Positions 1-7,685 of a stretch of 45,946 bases of DNA are shown piece by piece. The position numbers were made by a program, and so were the translations under genes. Each line of letters starts with the position of its first letter. Within the stretch, counting starts at the first letter, position 1. The stretch is from positions 1-45,946 of the forward strand of contig JAURZE010000004.1 in NCBI GenBank assembly GCA_030653545.1, written 5' to 3'. The notes below the pieces were generated by a model that was not told the DNA's origin, did no database searches, and worked only from the letters and a program-made list of their open reading frames with translations. The stretch comes from Nitrospira sp. (GTDB lineage Bacteria; Nitrospirota; Nitrospiria; Nitrospirales; Nitrospiraceae).

Positions 1-2
1 TT

Positions 3-125
3 GACGCCTACATGACCCACCGCAATACCCAGCCCACCCCCTTTGTGTGGACCAAATCCGCGCAGGAAATCTTAGCGAAAGTGAATCGGGCCAAGAGCGC
101 TCTGGATAAGACAAGAACAGCATGA
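3..125 (+). CDS. IS630-family transposase, C-terminal end (partial)
   Basis: The reading frame enters from the left edge and codes for about 40 residues ending at TGA 123-125. The peptide contains THRNTQPTPFVWTKSAQEIL followed by a charged helix. This matches the usual C-terminus of IS630/Tc1-mariner-type DDE transposases, where a PFVWTKSA-like stretch precedes a final K/R/A-rich helix. The catalytic domain lies outside the window. The protein would cut and join the ends of its insertion sequence. No terminal inverted repeat could be defined because only one end is visible. The call rests on the characteristic C-terminal motif and is fairly confident for the family, with no evidence on activity. 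Confidence 0.8.
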   Translation, partial: DAYMTHRNTQPTPFVWTKSAQEILAKVNRAKSALDKTRTA

Positions 126-609
126 ATCACTACACTAGCTGTGACCAGGGGCATTGTCGAAAACGCCAAGATCGTCTCAGCTTGGACGTGGATTGGAATC
201 TCAGGGAGAATAATTATTCTGCTCACGGAATCGCCTTGTTGCGAGGCCTTCGCATTATCCGTGCATTGACTCTCGCCGATGCGGCTCGTAGGGTGAGTGT
301 ATGGCGGTGTGAGTGACGCCGACTGTCCCATCCCTCGCGCATCCCGTCTATTTTTCTTTTCTGCGCGTCTGATTCCCCGGTCTCCACCGCTTCTAGAAAG
401 ACGGTTCCGTTTCTTTCCTTCAATTTGGGTAGGCGTGGGTGCGTCGAATTCCGCGGTTGTTGTGCGGTCGACATCTGTCCGGCGGCAGAGCACCCAGGCG
501 CACGATAGGGAAACGAGACCGGGGCAATCGTCAGCTGCGCTTCAGTGAGCGGGCCCGGCATGAAGCGCCATCAAGGGCCCTACACAATCCGACCGAGGAG
601 GAAGAAATC
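126..609. other. Intergenic region after the insertion sequence
   Basis: No convincing gene is seen between the transposase end and the secreted-protein gene at 610. The open frames here lack ribosome-binding sites and family resemblance. One possible sigma70-type promoter is TTGACT at 266-271 with a 17-base spacer and TAGGGT at 289-294, but it is weak and about 300 bases upstream of the gene. The stretch probably contains the right flank of the insertion sequence. Confidence 0.4.
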
Positions 610-903
610 ATGAGAATCCAGTTATTCGTGAAGCAACTTGTTTTGACGGGATGTCTGGTGATGAGTGCGATAGTGCCGACGGGCGAGGGCCAAGCGGCAG
701 ATCCCCGGACGACGTCATCGGCCGCTCCGCTCGCGACGGGCGAGATGAATGTCATGGCATCGGGCTCAGTGGAGGACACACTGAAATTGTGTTTGGCGAG
801 AATTCCCAAGGATGCGAGTGCCGGACAGCGACTCTTGGCCGAACAGAGCTGTCAGGGGGCAGAGCGGACAAGAAGTACGAGCCAAGGCGCTTCCCAGTAT
901 TGA
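610..903 (+). CDS. Small secreted protein of unknown function
   Basis: A 97-residue product begins at ATG 610, preceded by a strong GAGGAGGAAG ribosome-binding site; the longer upstream frame has no such site. Residues 1-30 form a signal peptide with a charged start (MRIQLFVKQ), a hydrophobic core and an A-rich cleavage region (GQAAD). The mature part has two cysteines, in LKLCLARIP and EQSCQGAER, about 26 residues apart, which could form a disulfide in the periplasm. I recognise no family. A GC-rich hairpin at 935-954 follows the stop codon. Confidence 0.6.
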   Translation: MRIQLFVKQLVLTGCLVMSAIVPTGEGQAADPRTTSSAAPLATGEMNVMASGSVEDTLKLCLARIPKDASAGQRLLAEQSCQGAERTRSTSQGASQY

Positions 904-934
904 GAGCTTGGTAAAAAGAATCGGAAGTCCTTCT

Positions 935-954
935 GCAGCCCCTGAAGGGGCTGC
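935..954 (+). terminator. Hairpin after the 610 gene
   Basis: A perfect 8-bp stem, GCAGCCCC pairing with GGGGCTGC around a TGAA tetraloop, begins 31 bases after the stop of the secreted-protein gene. There is no T-tract behind it, so intrinsic termination is uncertain. It may be a transcript-end stabiliser. Confidence 0.45.
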
Positions 955-1048
955 GGATCGGCTCGGTGACGGTCCGATTTTTGGAGAGCAAGTGGCGGGG
1001 CATGCGGTAAACGCTTTTCTGCCATGCCGTCATCTGATGGGGGGTATT

Positions 1049-1261
1049 ATGAAATGTCCACGTTGTCAGGGCCTGATGATCATTACTTCGATGAACGAGC
1101 CGTTTTGTGCCGACGCGGTGGTGGGGTGGCGCTGCCTGCTCTGCGGTGAGGCAACGGATCCGGGAATCGAAGCCAATAGAGCGGTCCCTCCTCCGTCGGT
1201 TCGAACCCGGGCGCGGGTACCCGGATCGACGGTCGCGAGGGGCGGACGAGCAAGAAGCTGA
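1049..1261 (+). CDS. Small zinc-ribbon protein
   Basis: A 70-residue product starts at ATG 1049. It has MKCPRCQG at the start and WRCLLCGEATDP near residues 27-38, so two CxxC knuckles that can hold one zinc ion. A basic, proline-rich tail follows. Similar two-knuckle small proteins occur elsewhere in the window (14985, 21641, 32944), which suggests a local paralogous group. Partners and function are unknown; nucleic-acid or protein binding is possible. The upstream sequence lacks a strong Shine-Dalgarno but has GGGGG at 1039-1043. Confidence 0.6.
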   Translation: MKCPRCQGLMIITSMNEPFCADAVVGWRCLLCGEATDPGIEANRAVPPPSVRTRARVPGSTVARGGRARS

Positions 1262-1282
1262 GAAGTCCAGAGGGGGCGAACG

Positions 1283-1381
1283 ATGCGAACATGGCGAGAC
1301 ATTGGGCCGGAATTGTCGCTGGGGTTCTACCTGGTCGCGTGGGTGGTAGCGTTGGCCCTCACGTATGTGCAGTCGCGATAA
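1283..1381 (+). CDS. Tiny single-pass membrane protein
   Basis: A 32-codon frame starts at ATG 1283 after AGAGGGGGC and ends with TAA at 1379-1381. The peptide is MRTWRDIGPELSLGFYLVAW plus VVALALTYVQSR, giving one predicted transmembrane helix from about residue 12 to 28 with basic residues at both ends. It lies 21 bases after the zinc-ribbon gene and could be cotranscribed with it. Function is unknown. Confidence is moderate because the frame is short. Confidence 0.5.
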   Translation: MRTWRDIGPELSLGFYLVAWVVALALTYVQSR

Positions 1382-1396
1382 GTCCGAAGTGCCTGG

Positions 1397-2272
1397 CTAC
1401 CGTGAACGCGACCGGTCCGGCGCACGGAAATGCAGCGGGTCTCTGAGACTCTGGAGCTCCCGATAATAGTAGAAGGCAGTGGGTCGTCTCGTTCCGAATC
1501 GCAGGGCGCGCAGAAACGCAATCTCTTCCTCGGTCGCTTCCCCGCTCAGTGACGCATCCTTTAGAAACTCAGTGAGTCCAGGTTCCTCCTCTGTGGATGC
1601 CGCGGGACCCTTCTCGATAAACTCAAACCGCTTCTGGTGGCCGGGAGCGATGCGGCGATTGAGCACGACTTCAATACAGAAGGTCGCGAGGTCGATGTCC
1701 CAGGATTCAATCATGGGATCCAGAAAGGCGATACAGTTGTCGTTCGAGAGATCGAAGATCGTGGTGTCCAGAAACTGCAGGACCGTCACCCGCATCTGAG
1801 GGTACGTCTTCTTGCTGAGGCGCGCCACCTGGCGCATCCAGACCTGATTGTCGAGCTCCTTCCTGGCGACGCCTTTGGCGACGCTGAGGAGCTTTTGCGT
1901 GACAAACCGCTCGAGTTCCCCGAACGGCTGCTTTTCAAAAATCACGCGAATCTCGCCGTTCTTGTCGGTGTTGCATTTGCGAAGGATCAGCTCGCGCACG
2001 TCGCGCAGCAAGGGGGCCGGCTGGTCTCCCAATCGTTTCTTGAGGTGCTCTCGCCTCTGCAAGTCGGCGAGTTTGGCCAGCTGCCCGTCCGGCAATTTCA
2101 ATACTCGACTGATCTTGTCGTACATGTCGGTGCGGTTCGGCGCCGGAGGAAGCTTCTTGTTCGCCATGAGCTGCGAGATGTACGAGTCGGTCACGTTGGC
2201 GGCGTGCGCGAGATCTTTCTGCCCCAGTCTCAGTTCTTTCAATCGATTCTTGATAAAAAGCGCAATGGTCAC
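1397..2272 (-). CDS. XRE-type helix-turn-helix transcriptional regulator
   Basis: A 291-residue protein starts with GTG at 2272, preceded on the minus strand by GGGAG at seven bases. Residues 1-60 form an XRE/Cro helix-turn-helix: LKELRLGQKDLAHAANVTDS followed by YISQLMANKK, where YISQLM is the recognition helix. The remaining 230 residues are mostly helical and charged and match no ligand-binding family I know. The gene is divergent from the 2540 gene. The shared upstream region carries two GAGTTAA repeats and three 11-bp repeats that could be its operators. Autoregulation is inferred, not shown. The C-terminus ends in a basic tail. Confidence 0.75.
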   Translation of the reverse strand: MTIALFIKNRLKELRLGQKDLAHAANVTDSYISQLMANKKLPPAPNRTDMYDKISRVLKLPDGQLAKLADLQRREHLKKRLGDQPAPLLRDVRELILRKCNTDKNGEIRVIFEKQPFGELERFVTQKLLSVAKGVARKELDNQVWMRQVARLSKKTYPQMRVTVLQFLDTTIFDLSNDNCIAFLDPMIESWDIDLATFCIEVVLNRRIAPGHQKRFEFIEKGPAASTEEEPGLTEFLKDASLSGEATEEEIAFLRALRFGTRRPTAFYYYRELQSLRDPLHFRAPDRSRSR

Positions 2273-2296
2273 GGGTCATCTCCCTGGTAGTTTTAC

Positions 2297-2317
2297 GAGT
2301 TAAATAATAAGAGTTAA
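2297..2317 (-). promoter_or_regulatory. GAGTTAA direct repeats at the XRE-gene promoter
   Basis: GAGTTAA occurs at 2297-2303 and again at 2311-2317, 14 bases apart, within an AT-rich stretch just upstream of the regulator's GTG. On the minus strand a TACAGT-like -10 lies immediately upstream. The layout fits an autoregulatory operator, but this is inference. Confidence 0.4.
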
Positions 2318-2384
2318 CTGTATAGACTCTTGTGGAGCTGTGCAATGGAGTAGTTGACTAAAGTTACTTAAAGAGCCTAGAGTG

Positions 2385-2417
2385 TTCAAGCAATCTTCAA
2401 GCAATCTTCAAGCAATG
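2385..2417. repeat. Three tandem 11-bp repeats (TTCAAGCAATC)
   Basis: TTCAAGCAATC is repeated head to tail at 2385-2395 and 2396-2406, with a third copy at 2407-2417 ending in G instead of C. An 11-bp period is about one helical turn, so the copies present the same DNA face. They lie between the divergent regulator and the 2540 gene, a natural place for an operator. Confidence 0.8.
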
Positions 2418-2539
2418 AGGATTCGGTCAGCATCAAAGGCTTGTCCCGGTAACCTCCTGCCAGTGTGGTTCAGTCAGCGAGTCTTGCTTGTTCCGTCGTC
2501 CAACTGGCGGCGGAGTCTTGGATAAGAAGGAGAGGGTCT

Positions 2540-2908
2540 ATGACCACGCACGCGACAGTCTCCATCCACATCGAGACGACGGACGCCTTGTCACGGTTGT
2601 ATCTATTCCTGGCGCAAGCCATGGACCGTGCCCTGGATGAAAAGGCCCGGGGCCGCGCCGATGAGTCTGAGTTGGACGCGAATTTTGCCGGAGCCAGGAG
2701 CATAGCATTGGAGTTGCTCTCGGTGAATCGGGTGGTCAGAGATAAGGTCGAGGCAGAGTGCAATCGTATCCGGTCGTTGATTGAGGCTTGTCTCAAGGGG
2801 GGCGCGTCCCAGATGGCCCTGGTGGAGGCGTTGAAAACGGAGCGGGGGATTGTGAAGCAGAAAACCATGGTGCTGAGCGACCTGCTCGCGGTCTTTCGAG
2901 CAGCCTGA
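2540..2908 (+). CDS. Helical protein of unknown function
   Basis: A 122-residue product starts at ATG 2540, directly after AAGGAGAGGG. The predicted structure is almost all helix, with heptad-like stretches (ALDEKARGRADESELDANF, SVNRVVRDKVEAECNRIRSL) and a final KTMVLSDLLAVFRAA helix. There is no signal peptide, so it is probably cytoplasmic. It is divergent from the XRE regulator and downstream of the 11-bp repeats, so it may be that regulator's target. I recognise no family. Confidence 0.6.
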   Translation: MTTHATVSIHIETTDALSRLYLFLAQAMDRALDEKARGRADESELDANFAGARSIALELLSVNRVVRDKVEAECNRIRSLIEACLKGGASQMALVEALKTERGIVKQKTMVLSDLLAVFRAA

Positions 2909-2987
2909 AAGGATTATCCGGATGACATCACCATCAATGGCCGGTTCGAAAGCACGATGGCGGGCCACACGCGTGACGGGAGAAATT

Positions 2988-3200
2988 ATGAAGAACACAT
3001 CGCAAACGTTTGTCCTGACCATGAATTCCCCATCCCGGAAGGGGATGCGGATCTGGACGGGGAAGAATATCCATGCGCTGCGCCATTGCTCAGTGAAGCA
3101 GATGGGGCAGGCGCTGATCGAATTGCAGCACCACATGAATCAGCTGCAGGCGGCGACGCCGGGGCCCGGTCGGTCGGACTTCCTGAATCGTTCCCGCTAG
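2988..3200 (+). CDS. Small basic protein of unknown function
   Basis: A 70-residue product is best started at ATG 2988, preceded by GGGAG at five bases; from there the third codon position is strongly GC-biased, unlike the frame back to ATG 2922. The peptide is basic, with WTGKNIHALRHCSVKQMGQA followed by a glutamine- and histidine-rich helix. There is no membrane segment and no recognised family. It follows the 2540 gene by 79 bases and may share its transcript. Confidence 0.5.
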   Translation: MKNTSQTFVLTMNSPSRKGMRIWTGKNIHALRHCSVKQMGQALIELQHHMNQLQAATPGPGRSDFLNRSR

Positions 3201-3375
3201 CGGGGGCTGGATCGCGTTTCATCCGCACCGGAAGGTGACGGTGTCGCAGAGTGTGTGTCTCCGGTACTCGGCGGCCTTACGGCGCTGAGCCTGTGATGAA
3301 CCGGCGAGGCAGGCAGAGAGCGTTCGGATAGGGAGCAAGTGAGAGGCAAGGTACCCGATTTCGGGAGGTAGGTAT

Positions 3376-4029
3376 ATGGCAGCCAAGCGAACAGCGCCGT
3401 TTGATTTCCAGAAAGTTCTAGAAACGGTCAGCAACGGGAAGACGATGCTGACCTTTCCAAAGAAGAAGATGATCTTTTCCCAAGGAGATGCGGCAGACGC
3501 CGTCTTCTATATCCAGTCGGGAAAGGTGAAGTTGACCGTCGTCTCACAGCAAGGCAAGGAAGCCGTCATTGCGATTCTTGAGCGAGGGGAATTTTTCGGT
3601 GAATCCTGCCTCGCCGGGCAGAACGTTCGTCCGGCGACAGTGACCACGGTAGAAGATTCCAGTATTGTGCGCATCGACAAAGACGTCATGATCCGTCTGT
3701 TGCATGATGAGCCCACATTTGCTGAGTTCTTTATGTCGGTGCTGCTGGTGCACAATATTCGTATTCAAGAGGACTTAGTCGATCAGCTCTTCAATTCCAG
3801 CGAGAAGCGCCTGGCCCGGGTATTGTTGCTGCTGGCGCATTTCGGGAAAGAGAGCAAGCCGGAGACGGTGATTCCCAAGATCAGTCAGGAAACGCTGGCC
3901 GAGATGATCGGAACGACGCGCTCCCGTGTCAGTTTCTTTATGAATAAGTTCCGCAAGCTGGGCTTTGTCGAATACAACGGCGAACTCCACGTGCATAGCT
4001 CGCTCCTCAGCGTTGTGCTCCACGACTAA
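3376..4029 (+). CDS. Crp/Fnr-family transcriptional regulator (paralogue 1)
   Basis: A 217-residue regulator starts at ATG 3376 after GGGAGGTAGG. Residues 20-120 are a cyclic-nucleotide-type beta-barrel (FSQGDAADAVFYIQSGKVKL, then GEFFGESCLAG), followed by a long dimer helix and a winged helix (ETLAEMIGTTRSRVSFF). The recognition helix reads R-S-R-V-S-F-F where E. coli CRP has R-E-T-V-G-R, so Glu181 and Arg185 are replaced and the target should not be TGTGA. The CRP Arg-Ser cAMP pair is RPA here. FNR-type N-terminal cysteines are absent. It is closely related to the genes at 4252 and 35714 and may bind the dyad sites found throughout this window. No such site precedes this copy. Confidence 0.9.
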   Translation: MAAKRTAPFDFQKVLETVSNGKTMLTFPKKKMIFSQGDAADAVFYIQSGKVKLTVVSQQGKEAVIAILERGEFFGESCLAGQNVRPATVTTVEDSSIVRIDKDVMIRLLHDEPTFAEFFMSVLLVHNIRIQEDLVDQLFNSSEKRLARVLLLLAHFGKESKPETVIPKISQETLAEMIGTTRSRVSFFMNKFRKLGFVEYNGELHVHSSLLSVVLHD

Positions 4030-4164
4030 ATGTCCGTTCGGCCGGGCTCGGGTGGTCATGGATGCGACATCCAGGAAGTTCCACGTCAAGCCGTCTCCTG
4101 CACGCGCGAAACATTGGGGCGAACAAGGTTGTGTCTGTGTGCCGATGGGATCGGAGTCTAGTTC

Positions 4165-4207
4165 TGAGCAATATTGATCAGAATTTGAGTTCTTGGTGGG
4201 AGAAAAT
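4165..4207 (+). promoter_or_regulatory. Class II Crp/Fnr-type promoter of crp paralogue 2
   Basis: The site TGAGCAATATTGATCA is at 4165-4180 and a -10-like GAAAAT at 4202-4207, exactly 37 bases from start to start. Predicted transcription begins near 4214, 38 bases before ATG 4252. It implies that one Crp paralogue activates or autoregulates another. Confidence 0.7.
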
Positions 4208-4251
4208 CAAACGATTGGGCAAATGGGGCGTCAGAAGGGGCACTTATAGCG

Positions 4252-4959
4252 ATGGCCGCAGCGAAAACGGATTCAGCAAAGTCGAAACCATCCAGCGTGG
4301 CGCGAACGGCTCCTATTCAAGTCGCACGGTTTGATCCCAAGACCTTCCTTGCCAAGGTGGGCAACGGAACGACCATGCTGAGGTCCACAAAGAAGCATGT
4401 GCTCTTTTCCCAAGGGGATGCGGCGAATGCGGTATTCTATGTCCAGACAGGCAGAGTCAAGCTCACCGTAGTTTCACCGCAGGGCAAGGAAGCCGTCGTC
4501 GGAATTCTGGAGCCCGGGGCCTTTTTCGGTGAAGGCTGTCTCGCCGGACAGGTGGTGTGCATGGCAACCGCCACCGCACTGGAAGTATCCACGATTGCGC
4601 GTATCGACAGGGTCGCCATGATTCGCGTGCTCAACGACGAGCCCGCTTTTTCCGCCCTGTTCGTGGCGTATCTGTTGTCCCACAGCATTCGCATCCAAGC
4701 GGATCTGGTCGATCACCTCTTTAATTCTGCCGAGAAGCGGCTGGCGCGTATTCTCCTGCTGATGGCCCACTTCGGCAAGGAAGGGCAGCCCGTCCCGGTG
4801 ATTCCCCAGATCAGCCAAGAAATGCTGGCCGACATGATCGGCACCACGCGTTCCAGAGTCAGCTTTTTTCTGAACCGGTTCAAGAAACTGGGCTTCATCA
4901 AGTATAACGGTGGGCTGGAAGTGCATAGCTCGCTACTGAATATCGTGCTTCACGACTGA
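4252..4959 (+). CDS. Crp/Fnr-family transcriptional regulator (paralogue 2)
   Basis: A 235-residue paralogue of the preceding regulator with a 30-residue N-terminal extension rich in Ala, Ser and Lys. The barrel has LFSQGDAANAVFYVQTGRVK and GAFFGEGCLAG; the cAMP Arg-Ser position is CMA, so cAMP binding is unlikely. The winged helix is again TTRSRVSFFLNRFKKLGF and the tail HSSLLNIVLHD is shared with the other copies. An extra cysteine (VVCMA) is unique to this paralogue. It has its own class II dyad promoter at 4165, 222 bases separate it from paralogue 1, and its 3-prime end overlaps the convergent response-regulator gene by 27 bases. Confidence 0.9.
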   Translation: MAAAKTDSAKSKPSSVARTAPIQVARFDPKTFLAKVGNGTTMLRSTKKHVLFSQGDAANAVFYVQTGRVKLTVVSPQGKEAVVGILEPGAFFGEGCLAGQVVCMATATALEVSTIARIDRVAMIRVLNDEPAFSALFVAYLLSHSIRIQADLVDHLFNSAEKRLARILLLMAHFGKEGQPVPVIPQISQEMLADMIGTTRSRVSFFLNRFKKLGFIKYNGGLEVHSSLLNIVLHD

Positions 4960-5700
4960 CCGCGCCGCCGCTGTTCTTGTGGTGGTCCGTCTCGCGGTTC
5001 CTGACTTCTTAGCGTTTCCCTTCGTGGATTTGGGCTCGTCCATAGGCAGGACTCCGCGTTGCAGGGCCGCATGGATGAGGTCCCGGTGGGAGTGCAGCCG
5101 CATCTTCCGCAGCAAGCCGGCACGATGGGATTCGGCGGCGCGGGAACCGATCTTCAGTCGAATGCCGATATCGCGGTTGGTCGCTCCCTCCACGACGAGC
5201 TGCAGGATCTGTCGCTCGCGGGCGGTCAGTGTATCAGGGAGGCTCGGCGAACCTGTCTGAGCCTTTTCCAGCAGGGTGCCTTTTGCCGTATATGAACCAC
5301 GGAACGAATCGGAAAGCCTTGGACTCAGGTAACGCCGACCGGCAACCACTTCGTGTACGGCCTGGAGGAGCTCGTTGCCGCAGGATTCTTTGGCCACATA
5401 AGCCGCAGCACCGTTGTGCAAGGCTTCCAACACATAGGCTTCATCGCCGCACATGGAAAGAATGATGACACGGGTATCCAATTTGAGGCGCAGGACTTTT
5501 CGTGTGGTGTCGAGCCCGTTCAGTCGAGGCATCATCAGGTCGACGATCAACACCTGGGGTTTCTTCCGCTTGACGAGTTCGATTGCCTCGAGCCCGTCAG
5601 CCGCTTCGCCCACAATGACGCATCGGGGATCCGACTCCAGCAGCGCCCGCAGCCCTTGCCTCACGACAACATGGTCATCCGCCAACACAATAGTCGTCAT
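4933..5700 (-). CDS. NarL/FixJ-type response regulator
   Basis: A 255-residue protein is started at ATG 5700, preceded on the minus strand by GGGAGGAG; a longer frame to 5781 lacks this. Residues 1-120 are a receiver domain with the acidic pair ADDH, phosphoacceptor Asp in VLIVDLMMP and the conserved Lys in YVAKES. A LuxR-type helix-turn-helix follows (LTARERQILQLVVEGATNRD). The C-terminus has an unusual 35-residue basic tail rich in Lys, Arg and Thr. The gene is divergent from kaiC and near the histidine kinase at 7682, its likely partner. It may be the output of the Kai-linked pathway. Its stop codon lies inside the convergent crp gene. Confidence 0.87.
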   Translation of the reverse strand: MTTIVLADDHVVVRQGLRALLESDPRCVIVGEAADGLEAIELVKRKKPQVLIVDLMMPRLNGLDTTRKVLRLKLDTRVIILSMCGDEAYVLEALHNGAAAYVAKESCGNELLQAVHEVVAGRRYLSPRLSDSFRGSYTAKGTLLEKAQTGSPSLPDTLTARERQILQLVVEGATNRDIGIRLKIGSRAAESHRAGLLRKMRLHSHRDLIHAALQRGVLPMDEPKSTKGNAKKSGTARRTTTRTAAARSVVKHDIQ

Positions 5701-5737
5701 TGCAACGTCTCCTCCCGTGGCCGCGAAAATGTTGCTC

Positions 5738-5780
5738 ACTGTATCAGGAGCGACTCCTGATGTATGCCCTGTATTGCTCA
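5738..5780 (-). promoter_or_regulatory. Class II Crp/Fnr-type promoter of the response regulator
   Basis: On the minus strand the site TGAGCAATACAGGGCA (5780 to 5765) is followed 37 bases from its start by TACAGT (5743 to 5738), a good -10. Transcription would start near 5731, about 30 bases before ATG 5700. The right half-site is weaker than in other copies and the usual G after the site is a T. Confidence 0.5.
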
Positions 5781-5844
5781 TGCGCCTCCATCGGCGTCTG
5801 CACTGACAAACCGGGGAGCGATCTCATCGAGAGGAGGGGGGACG

Positions 5845-7299
5845 GTGGCCAGACCAACGCGAAGGGTGCTCGAACAAGAGGAGGCCGGATTGCGGAAGAA
5901 CAGGAAACAGATCAGAAAGATCCCGACCGGCATCGTCGGGCTGGACAAAGTGCTGGGCGGAGGCCTGCCTGCCGAACGTATGACACTGGTCGGCGGCGGC
6001 CCCGGGAGCGGGAAAAGCATCATCGGCTTGCAATGGCTGTTGGCGGGCACCGATGCCGGCGAGCCGGGCATTCTCGTGTTGTTCGAAGAGCGTGTCGCGT
6101 CTGTGCGCCAAAACGCCGCCGGCTTGGGATGGGATGTGGCCCGGCTGGAGCAGAAGGGCCTGCTGTGCCTGCTGGATGCCCGGATCAGTCCTGAAGCGGT
6201 GGTCTCCGGCGACTTTTCCATCAAGGGGCTGCTGGCGATCATCGGACAGAAGGCCAAGGCCATGCGAGCCCGGCGCATCGTGATCGATGCGGTGGATGCG
6301 CTGCTGTATCTGTACGACAGCCCCATGCGCGAGCGACACGAATTATATTCGCTCCACGAATGGCTGCTGGACCAAAAACTGACGACGATGATGACGGTCA
6401 AAACAGTCCCGCAGGAGGAATCTCCCCGGTACGCATTTCTGGACTTCATGGCGGATTGCGTCATTCACGTCGATCAGCGGGTCACGCAACAGATCACCAC
6501 GCGCCGCCTGAGAGTGGTCAAGTATCGGGGGGCCGGATATGGCCGTAACGAGTACCCTTTCGTCATCAGTCAGGACGGCATCAACGTCATTCCCATCACC
6601 AGCAACGTGTTGCAGCATCGTCCGCTCGGTCCCAAAGTATCCAGCGGCCTGGCCGGGCTCGATGGCGTGCTCGCCGGCGGCTTCAGGCGCGGGGCCAGCA
6701 CGTTGATCGTGGGGACTGCCGGTAGCGGAAAGACCACGCTGGCCTGCATTTTCGCTCAGGCTGCCGGCCGACGCGGCGAGCGCGTGCTGTATCTCAATTT
6801 CGAGGAGTCGGCAGAATCGATGGTCGGCAACATGCTGAGCCCGGGCCTGGCCCTGGGGCCGCTGATCAAGCGCGGGACGCTGGTTATCCGGTCCTACCTG
6901 CCGGAAGCGATGGGCGTGGAGGAGCATTTGTTTCATGCTCTGAAAGCCCTGGATGAGCTGCAGCCTCAGCACGTCGTGGTGGATGCGATCTCGGCCTGCA
7001 AACGCATGGGCTCGGAGCAGGCGGCCTTTGAGTACCTGATGCGGCTGCTGAACGACTGCCGGGAACGCGGGATCACCTGTTTCTATCTTAATCAGGCAAC
7101 CGGCCTTGATATCGTCGCAGAGATCAGCGGCATCGGTATTTCGTCCATTATCGACACCGTGGTGCTGCTTCGCCATCTTCCGGTCGGCCATGCGATGAAA
7201 CGCCAGTTGCTCGTCATGAAGTCGCGGGGCTCGAAACATTCCGACCTCTTCCACGAATTCCACATTACTGATCGAGGAATTGAGCTGGAGAAGACCTAG
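5845..7299 (+). CDS. kaiC: KaiC-like two-domain ATPase
   Basis: A 484-residue protein starting at GTG 5845, behind AGGAGGGGG; the longer frame from 5764 has no ribosome-binding site. It has two RecA-like KaiC domains. Walker A is GPGSGKS (about 52-58) and GTAGSGKT (about 290-297); FEE catalytic glutamates are near 80-82 and 319-321; Walker B stretches are RIVIDAVDALL and HVVVDAISACK. Where cyanobacterial KaiC has the phosphorylated S431-T432 pair, this protein has Ser-Ser (GISSIIDT, about 433-434), so autophosphorylation remains possible. It lies upstream of kaiB and a histidine kinase; no kaiA is visible. In non-cyanobacteria, KaiBC systems are linked to stress responses and simpler timing. 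The role here is inferred. Confidence 0.9.
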   Translation: MARPTRRVLEQEEAGLRKNRKQIRKIPTGIVGLDKVLGGGLPAERMTLVGGGPGSGKSIIGLQWLLAGTDAGEPGILVLFEERVASVRQNAAGLGWDVARLEQKGLLCLLDARISPEAVVSGDFSIKGLLAIIGQKAKAMRARRIVIDAVDALLYLYDSPMRERHELYSLHEWLLDQKLTTMMTVKTVPQEESPRYAFLDFMADCVIHVDQRVTQQITTRRLRVVKYRGAGYGRNEYPFVISQDGINVIPITSNVLQHRPLGPKVSSGLAGLDGVLAGGFRRGASTLIVGTAGSGKTTLACIFAQAAGRRGERVLYLNFEESAESMVGNMLSPGLALGPLIKRGTLVIRSYLPEAMGVEEHLFHALKALDELQPQHVVVDAISACKRMGSEQAAFEYLMRLLNDCRERGITCFYLNQATGLDIVAEISGIGISSIIDTVVLLRHLPVGHAMKRQLLVMKSRGSKHSDLFHEFHITDRGIELEKT

Positions 7300-7355
7300 C
7301 TCACAAGAGCAGCCCGGTCGGTCTATTCGATGGGGCGCAGGTACACGGGAGTCCG

Positions 7356-7685
7356 ATGATGAAATCTTGCAGTCTCAAGACGCGCCGGACGGCGCCGGCC
7401 GGAGAGAATACCTATGTCTTCCAGCTCTTCGTGGCCGGCAACGAGTCCAATTCGACGCAAGCCAGAGATAACCTGGCCAGACTCTGCAAGGAACACCTCA
7501 CGGGGCGGCACAAGATCACCATCGTAGACGTGCTGAAAGACGCCGCGACCGCGTACACCCATCATGTGCTGGTGACCCCCACCTTGATCCTGATCAAGCC
7601 TCTGCCCAAGGTTCTTCTATTGGGCAACCTCAGCGATACGCGGCATGTGCTTGCCGCGCTCAGACTGATCGGTGGTGAGCAATGA
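7356..7685 (+). CDS. kaiB: KaiB-like thioredoxin-fold protein
   Basis: A 109-residue protein starting at ATG 7356 (or 7359), behind CGGGAG. After about 17 extra residues it has the KaiB core: YVFQLFVAGNESNSTQA, HKITIVDVLKDAATAY, and VTPTLILIKPLPKVLLLGNL, with the cis-proline TPT motif. KaiB binds KaiC and, in cyanobacteria, the related N-terminal domain of the kinase SasA competes for it. Here the gene overlaps the downstream histidine kinase by ATGA, so the pair resembles a SasA split into two polypeptides. It follows kaiC by 56 bases. Confidence 0.87.
   Translation: MMKSCSLKTRRTAPAGENTYVFQLFVAGNESNSTQARDNLARLCKEHLTGRHKITIVDVLKDAATAYTHHVLVTPTLILIKPLPKVLLLGNLSDTRHVLAALRLIGGEQ

Noticed and set aside
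136-150. TGTGACCAG half-site near the window start
   Set aside because: Left half-site missing and no -10 at the offset.
122-316. Open frame after the transposase
   Set aside because: No ribosome-binding site, no family resemblance, overlaps the transposase stop.
1190-1225. GGTTCGAACC resembling a tRNA T-arm
   Set aside because: The palindrome lies within a coding frame and no acceptor, D or anticodon arm fits around it.
2385-2417. CRISPR-like array
   Set aside because: Units are 11 bp and directly adjacent with no spacers; an operator fits better.
3286-3301. Dyad-like TGAGCCTGTGATGAAC upstream of crp paralogue 1
   Set aside because: The right half does not match GnnCA at the required spacing and no -10 is at the standard offset.
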